Of a stretch of DNA of 12,672 bases, positions 1 through 7,254 are shown piece by piece. This stretch comes from Bifidobacteriaceae bacterium. GTDB lineage: Bacteria; Actinomycetota; Actinomycetes; Actinomycetales; Bifidobacteriaceae. The notes beneath the pieces are model-generated. The model did no database searches. It was not told where the DNA came from and was given only the letters and a program-made list of their open reading frames with translations. The stretch is taken from positions 1 to 12,672 of the forward strand of contig JAISKS010000046.1 in assembly GCA_031260825.1 (NCBI GenBank). Reading direction: 5' to 3'. Each line of letters begins with the position of its first letter. The first letter of the stretch is position 1. Made by a program: the position numbers and the translations under genes.

Positions 1-744
1 AGGTGCAAAACCCCAGCCTGCACCAATAGTTTTTATGCCAACTGCTGTAGCACCTTCAACATCGTAAAATCTGTCGCCGATTAATATCGCTTTATCGACG
101 TCTTCATCATAACCAAGAACATCTAATGCATATTTTAATACATCTTTTTTTGAGTGGCGAGTGTCATCCATTGACGCGCCAAAAATTTCATAATCTTTCG
201 TAAAATACTCGCGTATATTAAGCAAATCGATTGAGTAATTTGTGTAGTCAATAGGCTTACTCGTACCTGTATCTATAATCCAACCGTCTGTTTCCGTGCG
301 AGATTTTAAGGCTTTAAATAAGTCAAGCATACCAGGAAGAAGTTTGAGAGCATCCATTCCGCGCTCCAATTTTTCTAATTTTCTAGCCAAATTTTGCACG
401 TCAGCATTATCTAGATTTCCATCTAATTTTGGTACTGTAGTCTGCACATCAAGACCCTCAAAGTGAGGTCCCTTAAACTCAAGACCCTCAACAATTTTCC
501 CAGTTTTATCAAAAATCTCAGTAGCATATGCATATCTGTACGCTTCGATTGCTTCCATTTTTTTGTCAGCAGGGACGCCGATCATATCAAAACCAAGAAA
601 TACAGGTGGACCGATTAAACTCATCAAATCCACCTGCGAATAATCAAACCCGATAGTGCCGAGCCCATATTTCATCGAGCGTAGAACGCCCTCAGATGTA
701 TCGGCAATTGTACCGTCAAAATCGAGTAAAACTATTTTTTTCAT
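1..744 (-). CDS. HAD-superfamily hydrolase, phosphoglycolate phosphatase (Gph)-like, C-terminus cut by window edge
   Basis: The minus-strand frame opens at ATG 744-742 and stays open to the window edge, giving 248 residues without a stop. HAD motif I is LLDFDGT, with nucleophile Asp8 and acid Asp10. Motif II is probably the DTGTSK stretch (residues 159-163), motif III Lys199 or Lys200, and motif IV GDRFYDVEGA with Asp224 and Asp228. Residues 13-80 form a helical cap like that of phosphoglycolate phosphatases and related sugar-phosphate phosphatases. Residues about 83-133, between cap and core, are longer than usual and hold a 10-residue direct repeat (EGLE at 86, EGLD at 96). The gene starts 24 bp after the SDR stop and has no good Shine-Dalgarno, so it is probably co-transcribed with that gene. 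A TATAAT sits directly against the ATG, too close to drive it. The class is secure from the motifs; the substrate cannot be told. Confidence 0.88.
   Translation of the reverse strand, partial: MKKIVLLDFDGTIADTSEGVLRSMKYGLGTIGFDYSQVDLMSLIGPPVFLGFDMIGVPADKKMEAIEAYRYAYATEIFDKTGKIVEGLEFKGPHFEGLDVQTTVPKLDGNLDNADVQNLARKLEKLERGMDALKLLPGMLDLFKALKSRTETDGWIIDTGTSKPIDYTNYSIDLLNIREYFTKDYEIFGASMDDTRHSKKDVLKYALDVLGYDEDVDKAILIGDRFYDVEGATAVGIKTIGAGWGFAP
449..491. repeat. 13-bp direct repeat, 30-bp period, inside the HAD gene
   Basis: TCAAGACCCTCAA occurs at 449-461 and again at 479-491. The 30-bp period is in frame and encodes the EGLE/EGLD repeat of the HAD protein (residues 86-89 and 96-99). It lies in the extra segment between the cap and core domains. 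Confidence 0.8.
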
Positions 745-768
745 ATTATATATGCGAGAAGTACCAAA

Positions 769-1542
769 TTAAATTGCAGTCCAGCCGCCGTCAATTGCTA
801 AGTATTGACCAGTTGTAAAGCTTGATGCTTTAGATGCGAAATAAATAACTGCTCCATCTAATTCACCAGGTTTTCCAGCGCGACCCATTGGGCAATATGC
901 TCTTAGAACGCCTTGGAATGGCTCTGAACCGATGAATCCGCCTGTCATTTCTGATTCGAAATATGCAGGTCCGATTGCATTTACTGTGATTCCGTCTTTT
1001 GCCCACTCAGCTGCAAGATCTTTTGTAAGACCGATAACGCCGTGTTTTGAAGCCACATAACCACTAATTGGCATACCTGGCATAGCAACTTTTGAATGAA
1101 TTGAACCAAGATTAATAATTCGGCCATATCCATTTTTCTTCATGATTTTTCCAACTGCGCGTGACATTTTGTAAACTGAAGATAGATTAGTATCAATCAC
1201 TGCATTCCAATCATCATCTGATTGATCTTCTGCAGGTACTGATCTTGCAACGCCAGCATTATTGATAAGAATTTCGATTGTACCAAATTTATCTTCAACT
1301 TCTGCTACAGCCGCATTTACAGCATCTGTATCGTTTACATCGCATTTAATTGGAAGCGCACGAACACCAAATTCCTCTTCAATTTCTGCTGCTAATTGCT
1401 CTAGTTTGTCTAGTCTGCGGGCAAATAATGCAACTTTCACGCCTTGTGCTGCAAGTGCCTTTGCAAATTGAGCTCCAAGCCCTGATGATGCACCTGTAAC
1501 GATTGCATGTTGTCCACTGATATCAAATAAATTTACTGACAT
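769..1542 (-). CDS. SDR-family NAD(P)-dependent oxidoreductase, gluconate 5-dehydrogenase/KduD-like
   Basis: A 257-residue classical short-chain dehydrogenase/reductase of normal length, complete from ATG 1542 to TAA at 771-769. The nucleotide-binding motif TGASSGLG is at residues 16-23 and the NNAG structural motif at 94-97. The catalytic residues are Ser147, Tyr162 and Lys166 (YVASK). The 15-residue Ser-Tyr spacing and the end DGGWTAI fit the gluconate 5-dehydrogenase / 2-deoxy-gluconate 3-dehydrogenase / KduD branch, which interconverts keto- and hydroxy-sugar acids. The exact substrate is inferred only from overall resemblance. The start is fixed by a perfect AGGAGG 5 nt upstream. It is divergent from carA and is followed by the HAD gene, so a small cytosolic sugar-acid or sugar-phosphate unit is plausible. 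Confidence 0.92.
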   Translation of the reverse strand: MSVNLFDISGQHAIVTGASSGLGAQFAKALAAQGVKVALFARRLDKLEQLAAEIEEEFGVRALPIKCDVNDTDAVNAAVAEVEDKFGTIEILINNAGVARSVPAEDQSDDDWNAVIDTNLSSVYKMSRAVGKIMKKNGYGRIINLGSIHSKVAMPGMPISGYVASKHGVIGLTKDLAAEWAKDGITVNAIGPAYFESEMTGGFIGSEPFQGVLRAYCPMGRAGKPGELDGAVIYFASKASSFTTGQYLAIDGGWTAI

Positions 1543-1547
1543 AATTG

Positions 1548-1553
1548 CCTCCT
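1548..1553 (-). promoter_or_regulatory. Shine-Dalgarno of the SDR gene
   Basis: The minus strand reads AAGGAGGC, a full AGGAGG located 5 nt before ATG 1542. It shows that this organism uses canonical SD-led initiation on some transcripts, in contrast to carA on the other side of the same intergenic region. Confidence 0.9.
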
Positions 1554-1562
1554 TGATTGATT

Positions 1563-1578
1563 TATACTTTTAAGTATA
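1563..1578. promoter_or_regulatory. TATACTT-TT-AAGTATA dyad in the divergent SDR/carA promoter region
   Basis: A perfect 7-bp inverted repeat with a 2-bp centre. The minus-strand reading of 1573-1578 is TATACT, a plausible -10 for the SDR gene about 20 nt before its Shine-Dalgarno. The dyad could be an operator or simply a symmetric -10 element. No clear -35 box accompanies it. Confidence 0.45.
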
Positions 1579-1580
1579 GC

Positions 1581-1595
1581 ACAACTTTTTGTTGT
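1581..1595. promoter_or_regulatory. ACAAC-T5-GTTGT dyad abutting the carA -10
   Basis: A 5-bp inverted repeat around five T residues. Its right arm overlaps the first base of the carA TATAAT hexamer, where a bound repressor would block RNA polymerase. It is short and could be chance in AT-rich DNA. Confidence 0.35.
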
Positions 1596-1600
1596 ATAAT
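1595..1600 (+). promoter_or_regulatory. carA -10 element, predicted leaderless start
   Basis: A perfect TATAAT followed by exactly 6 nt (GTATCT) and the ATG at 1607. Transcription normally begins 6-8 nt after the -10, so the mRNA should start at or next to the A of ATG. No Shine-Dalgarno fits between them and no -35 consensus is visible at 16-18 bp. Confidence 0.75.
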
Positions 1601-1606
1601 GTATCT

Positions 1607-2965
1607 ATGAGAGGTTTTTTAGTACTTGAAAGCGGCGATGTTTTTGTCGGCGAAATTCTTGAAGAATATGCAGGTACAACAACTGCAAAAAGTGACGGAT
1701 CTTCCAAAACTGGTACAAATCTACCTAAAGATGAACCTTCCAAATATGGTACCACAACTGGAAAAACTGACGAACCTTCCAAATATAGTACCACTAATCC
1801 AGTTTTAGCCGAATTAGTTTTTACTACAGGAATGTCTGGATATCAAGAAACTCTTACAGACCCTTCATATGCTGGGCAAATGATCTGTTTCACAGCTCCA
1901 CATATTGGAAACACAGGAGTTAATTCGGAAGATATTGAGTCAATTGGCGGCGAAAAAATTTATCCAAATGCGATCATCCTTAAAGAAAAACCTACTCAGT
2001 CTTCATCATGGAGATCTGAAAATGAATTTTCCAAATGGCTTGCACAAAATAATACAGTTTGTTTATATGGAGTGGACACGAGAAAACTCACATTAATATT
2101 AAGAGAATATGGAAGTTTAAAAGCCGGAATATTTTCTGGGGTTTCGCTCATAAATGACGCTAAAAATGATCTTCCTAATGACGCTATCGATATAGTTCGC
2201 AATCAAAACTCTATGGAAGGATCGAAATTTGTAGATGAAGTTTCTGTCAAATCCGTAACGAATTATCCATCAAAAATTGGGAAACATTCTCAATATTGCG
2301 ATTTAAATTCAAAACAAAATTGCAATACTTATGAAGTCGCATTAATCGATTTAGGCATTAAAGCAAATTCAATAAATAATTTAAATATGCGCGGATGCAA
2401 TGTCACTGTTTTTCCAAATACTACAAATATAAATGAGCTTACACAAAAAGATTTTGATGGTGTATTTTTCTCAAATGGACCAGGAGATCCTGCAACTGCG
2501 ATAAATGAAATTGCACTTCTTAGTGAAGTATTAAAACGTAAAATTCCATATTTCGGAATTTGTATGGGCAATCAACTTTTAACTCACGCACTCGGATTTT
2601 CAACTAAAAAAATGAAATTTGGGCATCGCGGAATTAATCAACCTGTCAAAGAAGTTGAGACTTCTAAGGTTTATATTACAGCACATAATCACGGTTTCGC
2701 ATCGAACCTTCCGCTTTCAGATTCTGAAATTCAAGCTGGTAAAAAAATCAAATCTCCTAAAGGATTTGGAGATGTAATTGTGTCTCATTATAATCTAAAT
2801 GATAATGTGATTGAAGGAATAAAATGCCTTGATATTCCAGCTTTTTCTGTCCAGTATCATCCTGAGGCAGCCGCTGGACCTCATGATGCTGAAAATGAAT
2901 TTGATAAATTTATAGATCTTATGCGCAATAATAATGTACCAAATAAAAATGCAGGTGATAAATAA
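1607..2965 (+). CDS. carA: carbamoyl-phosphate synthase small (glutaminase) subunit
   Basis: CarA hydrolyses glutamine and channels ammonia to CarB to make carbamoyl phosphate for pyrimidines and arginine. I start it at ATG 1607 (452 aa, longer than the usual 360-390) rather than the in-frame TTG at 1589, because the TTG overlaps the promoter and LVLESGDVFVGE is the normal family N-terminus. The N-terminal domain includes GYQETLTDPSYAGQ and PHIGNTGVN. The class I glutamine amidotransferase domain has SNGPGDP, the nucleophile Cys319 in GICMGNQ (usually GICLGHQ), and His418/Glu420 in YHPEAAAGPHD. The extra length is largely a repeat-built insertion at residues 23-65, placed between FVGE and the VFTTGMSGYQE strand. 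The TAA stop touches the carB ATG, so the two subunits are translated from one mRNA. Predicted to be a leaderless transcript. Confidence 0.96.
   Translation: MRGFLVLESGDVFVGEILEEYAGTTTAKSDGSSKTGTNLPKDEPSKYGTTTGKTDEPSKYSTTNPVLAELVFTTGMSGYQETLTDPSYAGQMICFTAPHIGNTGVNSEDIESIGGEKIYPNAIILKEKPTQSSSWRSENEFSKWLAQNNTVCLYGVDTRKLTLILREYGSLKAGIFSGVSLINDAKNDLPNDAIDIVRNQNSMEGSKFVDEVSVKSVTNYPSKIGKHSQYCDLNSKQNCNTYEVALIDLGIKANSINNLNMRGCNVTVFPNTTNINELTQKDFDGVFFSNGPGDPATAINEIALLSEVLKRKIPYFGICMGNQLLTHALGFSTKKMKFGHRGINQPVKEVETSKVYITAHNHGFASNLPLSDSEIQAGKKIKSPKGFGDVIVSHYNLNDNVIEGIKCLDIPAFSVQYHPEAAAGPHDAENEFDKFIDLMRNNNVPNKNAGDK
1673..1801 (+). repeat. in-frame 39/36/39-bp tandem repeat inserted in carA
   Basis: Units run 1673-1711, 1712-1747 and 1748-1786, with a partial fourth from 1787. 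Each begins GGTAC(A/C) or AGTACC, and each full unit carries a TCTTCCAAA/CCTTCCAAA core. They encode GTTTAKSDGSSKT, GTNLPKDEPSKY and GTTTGKTDEPSKY, then STT. Units 2 and 3 are most alike (GA(T/C)GAACCTTCCAAATAT), and unit 1 has diverged, so the array was probably built in steps. The segment is hydrophilic and likely an exposed disordered loop. Confidence 0.85.
2953..2958 (+). promoter_or_regulatory. carB ribosome binding site
   Basis: AGGTGA inside the last codons of carA, 7 nt before ATG 2966. It supports separate initiation of carB on the carAB message. Confidence 0.75.
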
Positions 2966-5900
2966 ATGCCACTAGATAAATCGATAAAATCAGTTTTAGT
3001 AATAGGCTCTGGGCCAATAGTAATAGGGCAAGCGGCGGAGTTTGATTATTCTGGTACTCAAAGTTTAAAAGTTCTAAAAGAAAATAATATTCGCACAATT
3101 TTGATAAATTCGAATCCTGCGACAATTATGACTGATCCTGAATTTGCCGATGCAACTTATATTGAACCTATAACTCCAGAATTTGTAGCAAAGATAATTG
3201 AGAAAGAAAAACCAGATGCAATTCTTGCGACAATGGGTGGACAAACTGCACTAAATACTGCGCTTTCTTTGCATGATAATGGCACTCTTGCTAAAACAAA
3301 TACTAAATTAATTGGTGCAAATATTGAAGCAATTAATAAAGGTGAAGACCGCGAAATTTTCAAAGAGGTTGTCACAAAATGCGGCGGTGAAAATGCTCGC
3401 TCATTTATTGCAGGCAGTTTAGAAGAGGCAGTAAATATTGTTGAAACTCCAATAAGCGAAGGCGGTTTAGGCGGCTATCCTGTAATCATTCGTCCTAGTT
3501 TTACAATGGGAGGATTAGGATCTGGAGCTGCGGAAAATCGACAAGAACTTGAAGCAATAGCATCACAAGGGCTTCATTTTTCACCAGTAAACACAGTGCT
3601 TTTAGAGGAATCTTTAACAGGTTGGAAAGAATTCGAACTTGAATTAATGCGTGATAATGCTGATACAGTTGTGGTTGTTTGTAGCATCGAAAATGTGGAT
3701 CCCGTAGGTGTTCACACTGGCGATTCAATAACAGTAGCACCGCAAATGACACTTACTGATGTTGAATATCAAAACTTAAGAGATCTTTCAATTCGAATAA
3801 TTCGCGAGGTCGGAGTTGAAGCTGGCGGCTGCAATATTCAGTTTGCAATAAATCCAAATGACGGAAGAATTGTAGTAATTGAAATGAATCCAAGAGTGTC
3901 TCGTTCTTCCGCGCTTGCATCAAAAGCTACAGGTTTCCCAATTGCGAAAATTTCTACAATGCTAGCGATTGGCTACAGGCTTGATGAAATAAAAAACGAC
4001 ATTACAAAAACAACATATGCAGCATTCGAACCTACGCTAGATTATGTTGCTGTGAAAATTCCAAAATTTAATTTTGAAAAATTTATTGATGTAGATGATA
4101 CTCTCACAACCACAATGAAATCCGTCGGCGAAGTTATGGCATTTGGTGGAAATTTCAATGAAGCTTTTATGAAAGCTATCCGATCTCTTGATGAAAATAG
4201 TAGTGTTTTTGGGCATTACGGCGATATTAGCAGACCAAATCCAAATCGTATTTATAATTTATTAGAGTATTTATTAGAAAATTTATCTGATGAAAATATA
4301 GTAGACGATCTTTATGAAAAAACTAAAATTGATAAATGGTTCCTTAGAAATTTCATGACAATTTGTGATTTATATAAAAATATAAATACTGATTTAAGCC
4401 AATTAAAATCATTAAAACAAAATGGATTTTCGGATTATCTAATCGCTTCGAAATTAGAAAATACTTCCGAAGATGATATTTATAAATTACGTCATGATAA
4501 TAATATTGTACCAACTTTTTATACTGTAGATACTTGCGCAGCTGAGTTCGAATCTGCAACGCCATATATTTATTCGACATATATTAGAGGTGAGCATTAT
4601 AAGATCGGCGGCTCTTCAGAAGAATCAAAAACTCAATATAAAAATAAAGGTGTGATAATTTTAGGTTCAGGACCAAACCGAATTGGACAAGGAATTGAGT
4701 TCGATTATTCTTGCGTTCATGCCGCTCTCACTATAAATGAATTAACTGATAAAAATCTTGATTCTATTATGATTAATTGTAATCCAGAAACTGTTTCAAC
4801 CGATTACGATACTTCATCGAGACTTTATTTCGAACCTGTAACTTTCGAAACAGTTCGAGAAATTATTGAATACGAAGAAGATATTTACGGCGCAATAACT
4901 ACTCTTGGCGGTCAAACTCCACTCTCATTATCCGCAAGATTAAAAAATTATGGTGTTACTATTTTGGGTACTGATCCTGATGCAATCGACGCTGCAGAAG
5001 ATAGAGAATTATTCTCAAAAGTTCTTGAAAAAACCGAACTTCTTTCACCTCCATCTGGTACAGCAATTAATTTTGAACAAGCAGAATCCATCGCTCATAA
5101 GATTGGTTTTCCAGTACTTATTCGTCCAAGTTTTGTTCTTGGCGGAGCTAATATGGAAATTGTTTATAATACAAGTCAGCTAGAATATTATGTTCAAACT
5201 GCAATTCGTGAAGCAAGTGCAAGAGCCAATTTGCGCCAAGGTAATTCTGCAGGTTCGCTTCCTGCGCCACTACTTATTGATAAGTTTTTAAGCGATGCAA
5301 TTGAGATCGATGTTGACGCAATTTATGATGGTGAAAATATTTTCATCGGTGGAATTATGGAGCATATCGAAAAAGCTGGTATTCATTCTGGCGATTCTGC
5401 ATGCGTAATTCCTACAATTAATTTCTCTGATGAAATAATTGAAGAAGTTAATATTGCGACCGAAAAACTTGCAAAAGAAATTAATGTAAATGGACTAATA
5501 AATATTCAGTTTGCATTAAATCAAAAATCCGGAATTCATTCACAAAAATTATTTGTGATTGAGGCAAATCCTAGAGCTTCCAGAACTGTACCATTTGTGT
5601 CAAAAGCTACAGGTGTACCACTTGCAAAAATTGCCACAAGAGTTATGCTTGGCGAAAAACTTTCATCAATTTTGCCTGCAAATTATTTAGGTACATCTAT
5701 TGAATATCATAATTTAAAAACGAAAAAAACTTATGCTGTTAAGGAAGCTGTTCTTCCGTTTGGCAGATTTGTAACGACAAAAGGAACAGTTGTTGATTCG
5801 ATTTTATCTCCTCAAATGCGCTCTACTGGTGAAGCAATGGGGCTCGATAAATCTTATGCTGCCGCTTTTGCAAAAGCAGAAATCGGAGCAATCGGAGAAT

Positions 5901-6349
5901 TTCCTACTAAAGGAAATGCGCTGATAACAGTTGGCGATTCGGATAAAAAAATTGCCGCAGATCTATCTGTAAAACTTGAAAAACTTGGTTGGAATTTATA
6001 TGCTACAACTGGCACATCGGCTGTAATGAATCAGCATGGACTTAATCCAAAAACATATAATCAGCAAGAATTAACAGGCTTAATTGAATCTGGTGAAATT
6101 AATTTAATCGTGAATACTCCTGATAATTTTTCGACAGATTTGGAACAAGACGATTCTAAAAAATCTGCAATACAAGATCAAGATGCTTCGAAAAAATCTG
6201 CAATCGCTGGTTATGAAATTCGCTCACTTGCAATTATTCATGACATCGCACTTTACACAACTATGCGCGAATTTGAAGCTGCAATCGATGCAATTGAGAT
6301 TTTACAAAACTCTGATTTAGGTGTAATGAGTTTACAAGAAAATGTTTGA
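2966..6349 (+). CDS. carB: carbamoyl-phosphate synthase large subunit
   Basis: CarB makes carbamoyl phosphate from bicarbonate, ammonia delivered by CarA, and two ATP. It has 1127 residues, about 55 more than usual. The N-terminal half starts GSGPIVIGQAAEFDYSGTQ, with MGGQTALN and an ATP-grasp ending IVVIEMNPRVSRSSALASKATG. A helical oligomerisation region follows around residues 400-550. The second half repeats the plan: GSGPNRIGQGIEFDYSC, NPETVSTDYDTSSRLYFEP, and an ATP-grasp with FVIEANPRASRTVPFVSKATG. The C-terminal MGS-like allosteric domain spans roughly residues 985-1127. Extra length sits at about 751-766 in the second ATP-grasp and at 1050-1082 in the MGS-like domain, where an 11-residue repeat occurs. 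The gene abuts carA and overlaps ispH by 8 bp. Both synthetase halves look intact. Confidence 0.98.
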   Translation: MPLDKSIKSVLVIGSGPIVIGQAAEFDYSGTQSLKVLKENNIRTILINSNPATIMTDPEFADATYIEPITPEFVAKIIEKEKPDAILATMGGQTALNTALSLHDNGTLAKTNTKLIGANIEAINKGEDREIFKEVVTKCGGENARSFIAGSLEEAVNIVETPISEGGLGGYPVIIRPSFTMGGLGSGAAENRQELEAIASQGLHFSPVNTVLLEESLTGWKEFELELMRDNADTVVVVCSIENVDPVGVHTGDSITVAPQMTLTDVEYQNLRDLSIRIIREVGVEAGGCNIQFAINPNDGRIVVIEMNPRVSRSSALASKATGFPIAKISTMLAIGYRLDEIKNDITKTTYAAFEPTLDYVAVKIPKFNFEKFIDVDDTLTTTMKSVGEVMAFGGNFNEAFMKAIRSLDENSSVFGHYGDISRPNPNRIYNLLEYLLENLSDENIVDDLYEKTKIDKWFLRNFMTICDLYKNINTDLSQLKSLKQNGFSDYLIASKLENTSEDDIYKLRHDNNIVPTFYTVDTCAAEFESATPYIYSTYIRGEHYKIGGSSEESKTQYKNKGVIILGSGPNRIGQGIEFDYSCVHAALTINELTDKNLDSIMINCNPETVSTDYDTSSRLYFEPVTFETVREIIEYEEDIYGAITTLGGQTPLSLSARLKNYGVTILGTDPDAIDAAEDRELFSKVLEKTELLSPPSGTAINFEQAESIAHKIGFPVLIRPSFVLGGANMEIVYNTSQLEYYVQTAIREASARANLRQGNSAGSLPAPLLIDKFLSDAIEIDVDAIYDGENIFIGGIMEHIEKAGIHSGDSACVIPTINFSDEIIEEVNIATEKLAKEINVNGLINIQFALNQKSGIHSQKLFVIEANPRASRTVPFVSKATGVPLAKIATRVMLGEKLSSILPANYLGTSIEYHNLKTKKTYAVKEAVLPFGRFVTTKGTVVDSILSPQMRSTGEAMGLDKSYAAAFAKAEIGAIGEFPTKGNALITVGDSDKKIAADLSVKLEKLGWNLYATTGTSAVMNQHGLNPKTYNQQELTGLIESGEINLIVNTPDNFSTDLEQDDSKKSAIQDQDASKKSAIAGYEIRSLAIIHDIALYTTMREFEAAIDAIEILQNSDLGVMSLQENV
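6152..6208 (+). repeat. 33-bp-period direct repeat in the carB MGS-like domain
   Basis: AAAAAATCTGCAAT occurs at 6158-6171 and 6191-6204, exactly 33 bp apart and in frame. It encodes DSKKSAIQDQD and then ASKKSAIAG (residues 1063-1082). The repeat sits just before the conserved GYEIR strand of the regulatory domain, where most CarB proteins have a short loop. Confidence 0.85.
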
Positions 6350-7250
6350 AATTATTTTAGTCGAGCCTAGAGGCTACTGTCAGGGCGTTAAAAGAGCAAT
6401 TGAAATTCTCGAAAATACTGCCAACGAGTCTAATACTGCCAACGAGTCTAACGAAGACAATCAAAAGAGCACTTTTGTATTTAATGAAATTGTTCATAAT
6501 TCATATATTGTAAGAACTTTCGAAGAAAAAGGTGTAACTTTTATAAAAGATCCATATATGATTCCGACTGATTCAAAACTTGTTTTTTCAGCTCATGGAA
6601 TATCTCCACAAATTCGTTCACTTGCTTTGGATAAAAATAATGAGATTATTGATGCAACATGTCCACTAGTAAATAAGGTACATAAAGAGGCAATTAAGCT
6701 CGCCCAAGATGGATATCATATAATTTATATCGGTCATAATGGTCATGATGAACTTAGGGGAGTTGTTGGAGAAATCGAAGAAATTGGTGGTACATATTCG
6801 ATTATCGAAACTCTTGAAGATATAAATGATTTGGATATCCAATCAAACTCTGAAAAAATTGCATGGCTCTCTCAAACAACATTAAATGTAGCTGATACAA
6901 AAATTATCACCGATGAATTAAAGCGTGTGTTCCCGCAGATCGTAACACCAAAATCCAGTGATATTTGCTACGCAACAACAGACCGACAACTTGCAATTTC
7001 AAAAGCCGCAACTGACGTAGATGCAGTGATTGTAATTGGTTCTCCAAATTCTTCAAATTCGAAAAGGCTAACAGAAGTTGCAAATGATCACTGTGAAAAT
7101 GTGTTTATGATAGACACTCCAGCAGAAATTACAGATCAATTTATAAAAAATTTAGAAGAATTGCAAATCAAAATAATCGCTATAACTTCGGGCGCATCTG
7201 TACCGGAAATATTAGTTCAAGAAACAGTTCAAAAATTAAATCATTCGTAA
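6342..7250 (+). CDS. ispH: 4-hydroxy-3-methylbut-2-enyl diphosphate reductase (IspH/LytB)
   Basis: IspH is the [4Fe-4S] enzyme that reduces HMBPP to IPP and DMAPP in the last step of the MEP pathway, so this organism probably uses that route. The protein has 302 residues. Its three cluster-binding cysteines are Cys13 (RGYCQGVKRAIE), Cys107 (DATCPLV) and Cys209 (SDICYAT). Other family motifs are EIVHNSYIV, VFSAHGISP, GHDELRGVVGE, QTTLN, TTDRQ and SPNSSNSKRL. An exact 18-bp duplication adds NTANESNTANES at residues 25-36, after the first helix. The ATG overlaps the end of carB by 8 bp with only a weak purine stretch (AAGAAA) before it, so translation is probably coupled to carB. It is followed by the large inverted repeat, a candidate end of the transcript. 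Confidence 0.97.
   Translation: MFEIILVEPRGYCQGVKRAIEILENTANESNTANESNEDNQKSTFVFNEIVHNSYIVRTFEEKGVTFIKDPYMIPTDSKLVFSAHGISPQIRSLALDKNNEIIDATCPLVNKVHKEAIKLAQDGYHIIYIGHNGHDELRGVVGEIEEIGGTYSIIETLEDINDLDIQSNSEKIAWLSQTTLNVADTKIITDELKRVFPQIVTPKSSDICYATTDRQLAISKAATDVDAVIVIGSPNSSNSKRLTEVANDHCENVFMIDTPAEITDQFIKNLEELQIKIIAITSGASVPEILVQETVQKLNHS
6414..6449 (+). repeat. perfect 18-bp tandem duplication in ispH
   Basis: AATACTGCCAACGAGTCT is present twice back to back (6414-6431 and 6432-6449) with no mismatch, encoding NTANES twice. A third, degenerate start (AACGAA) follows. Identity of the two copies suggests recent duplication by slippage. It lies outside the iron-sulfur core. Confidence 0.95.
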
Positions 7251-7254
7251 ATTC

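Noticed and set aside
745..750. TATAAT on the minus strand directly before the HAD ATG as its promoter
   Set aside because: It touches the start codon, so a transcript from it would begin inside the gene, and no alternative start follows before motif I.
1589..1606. Upstream TTG start for carA
   Set aside because: The added residues are encoded by the TATAAT promoter element, and family alignment favours ATG 1607.
1570..1794. Minus-strand open frame with repeats opposite the start of carA
   Set aside because: It is a shadow of the carA tandem repeat and runs through the divergent promoter.
1673..1801. Repeat units of 36-39 bp that superficially suggest a CRISPR array
   Set aside because: Units are contiguous with no spacers, have diverged, keep the reading frame and are translated within carA.
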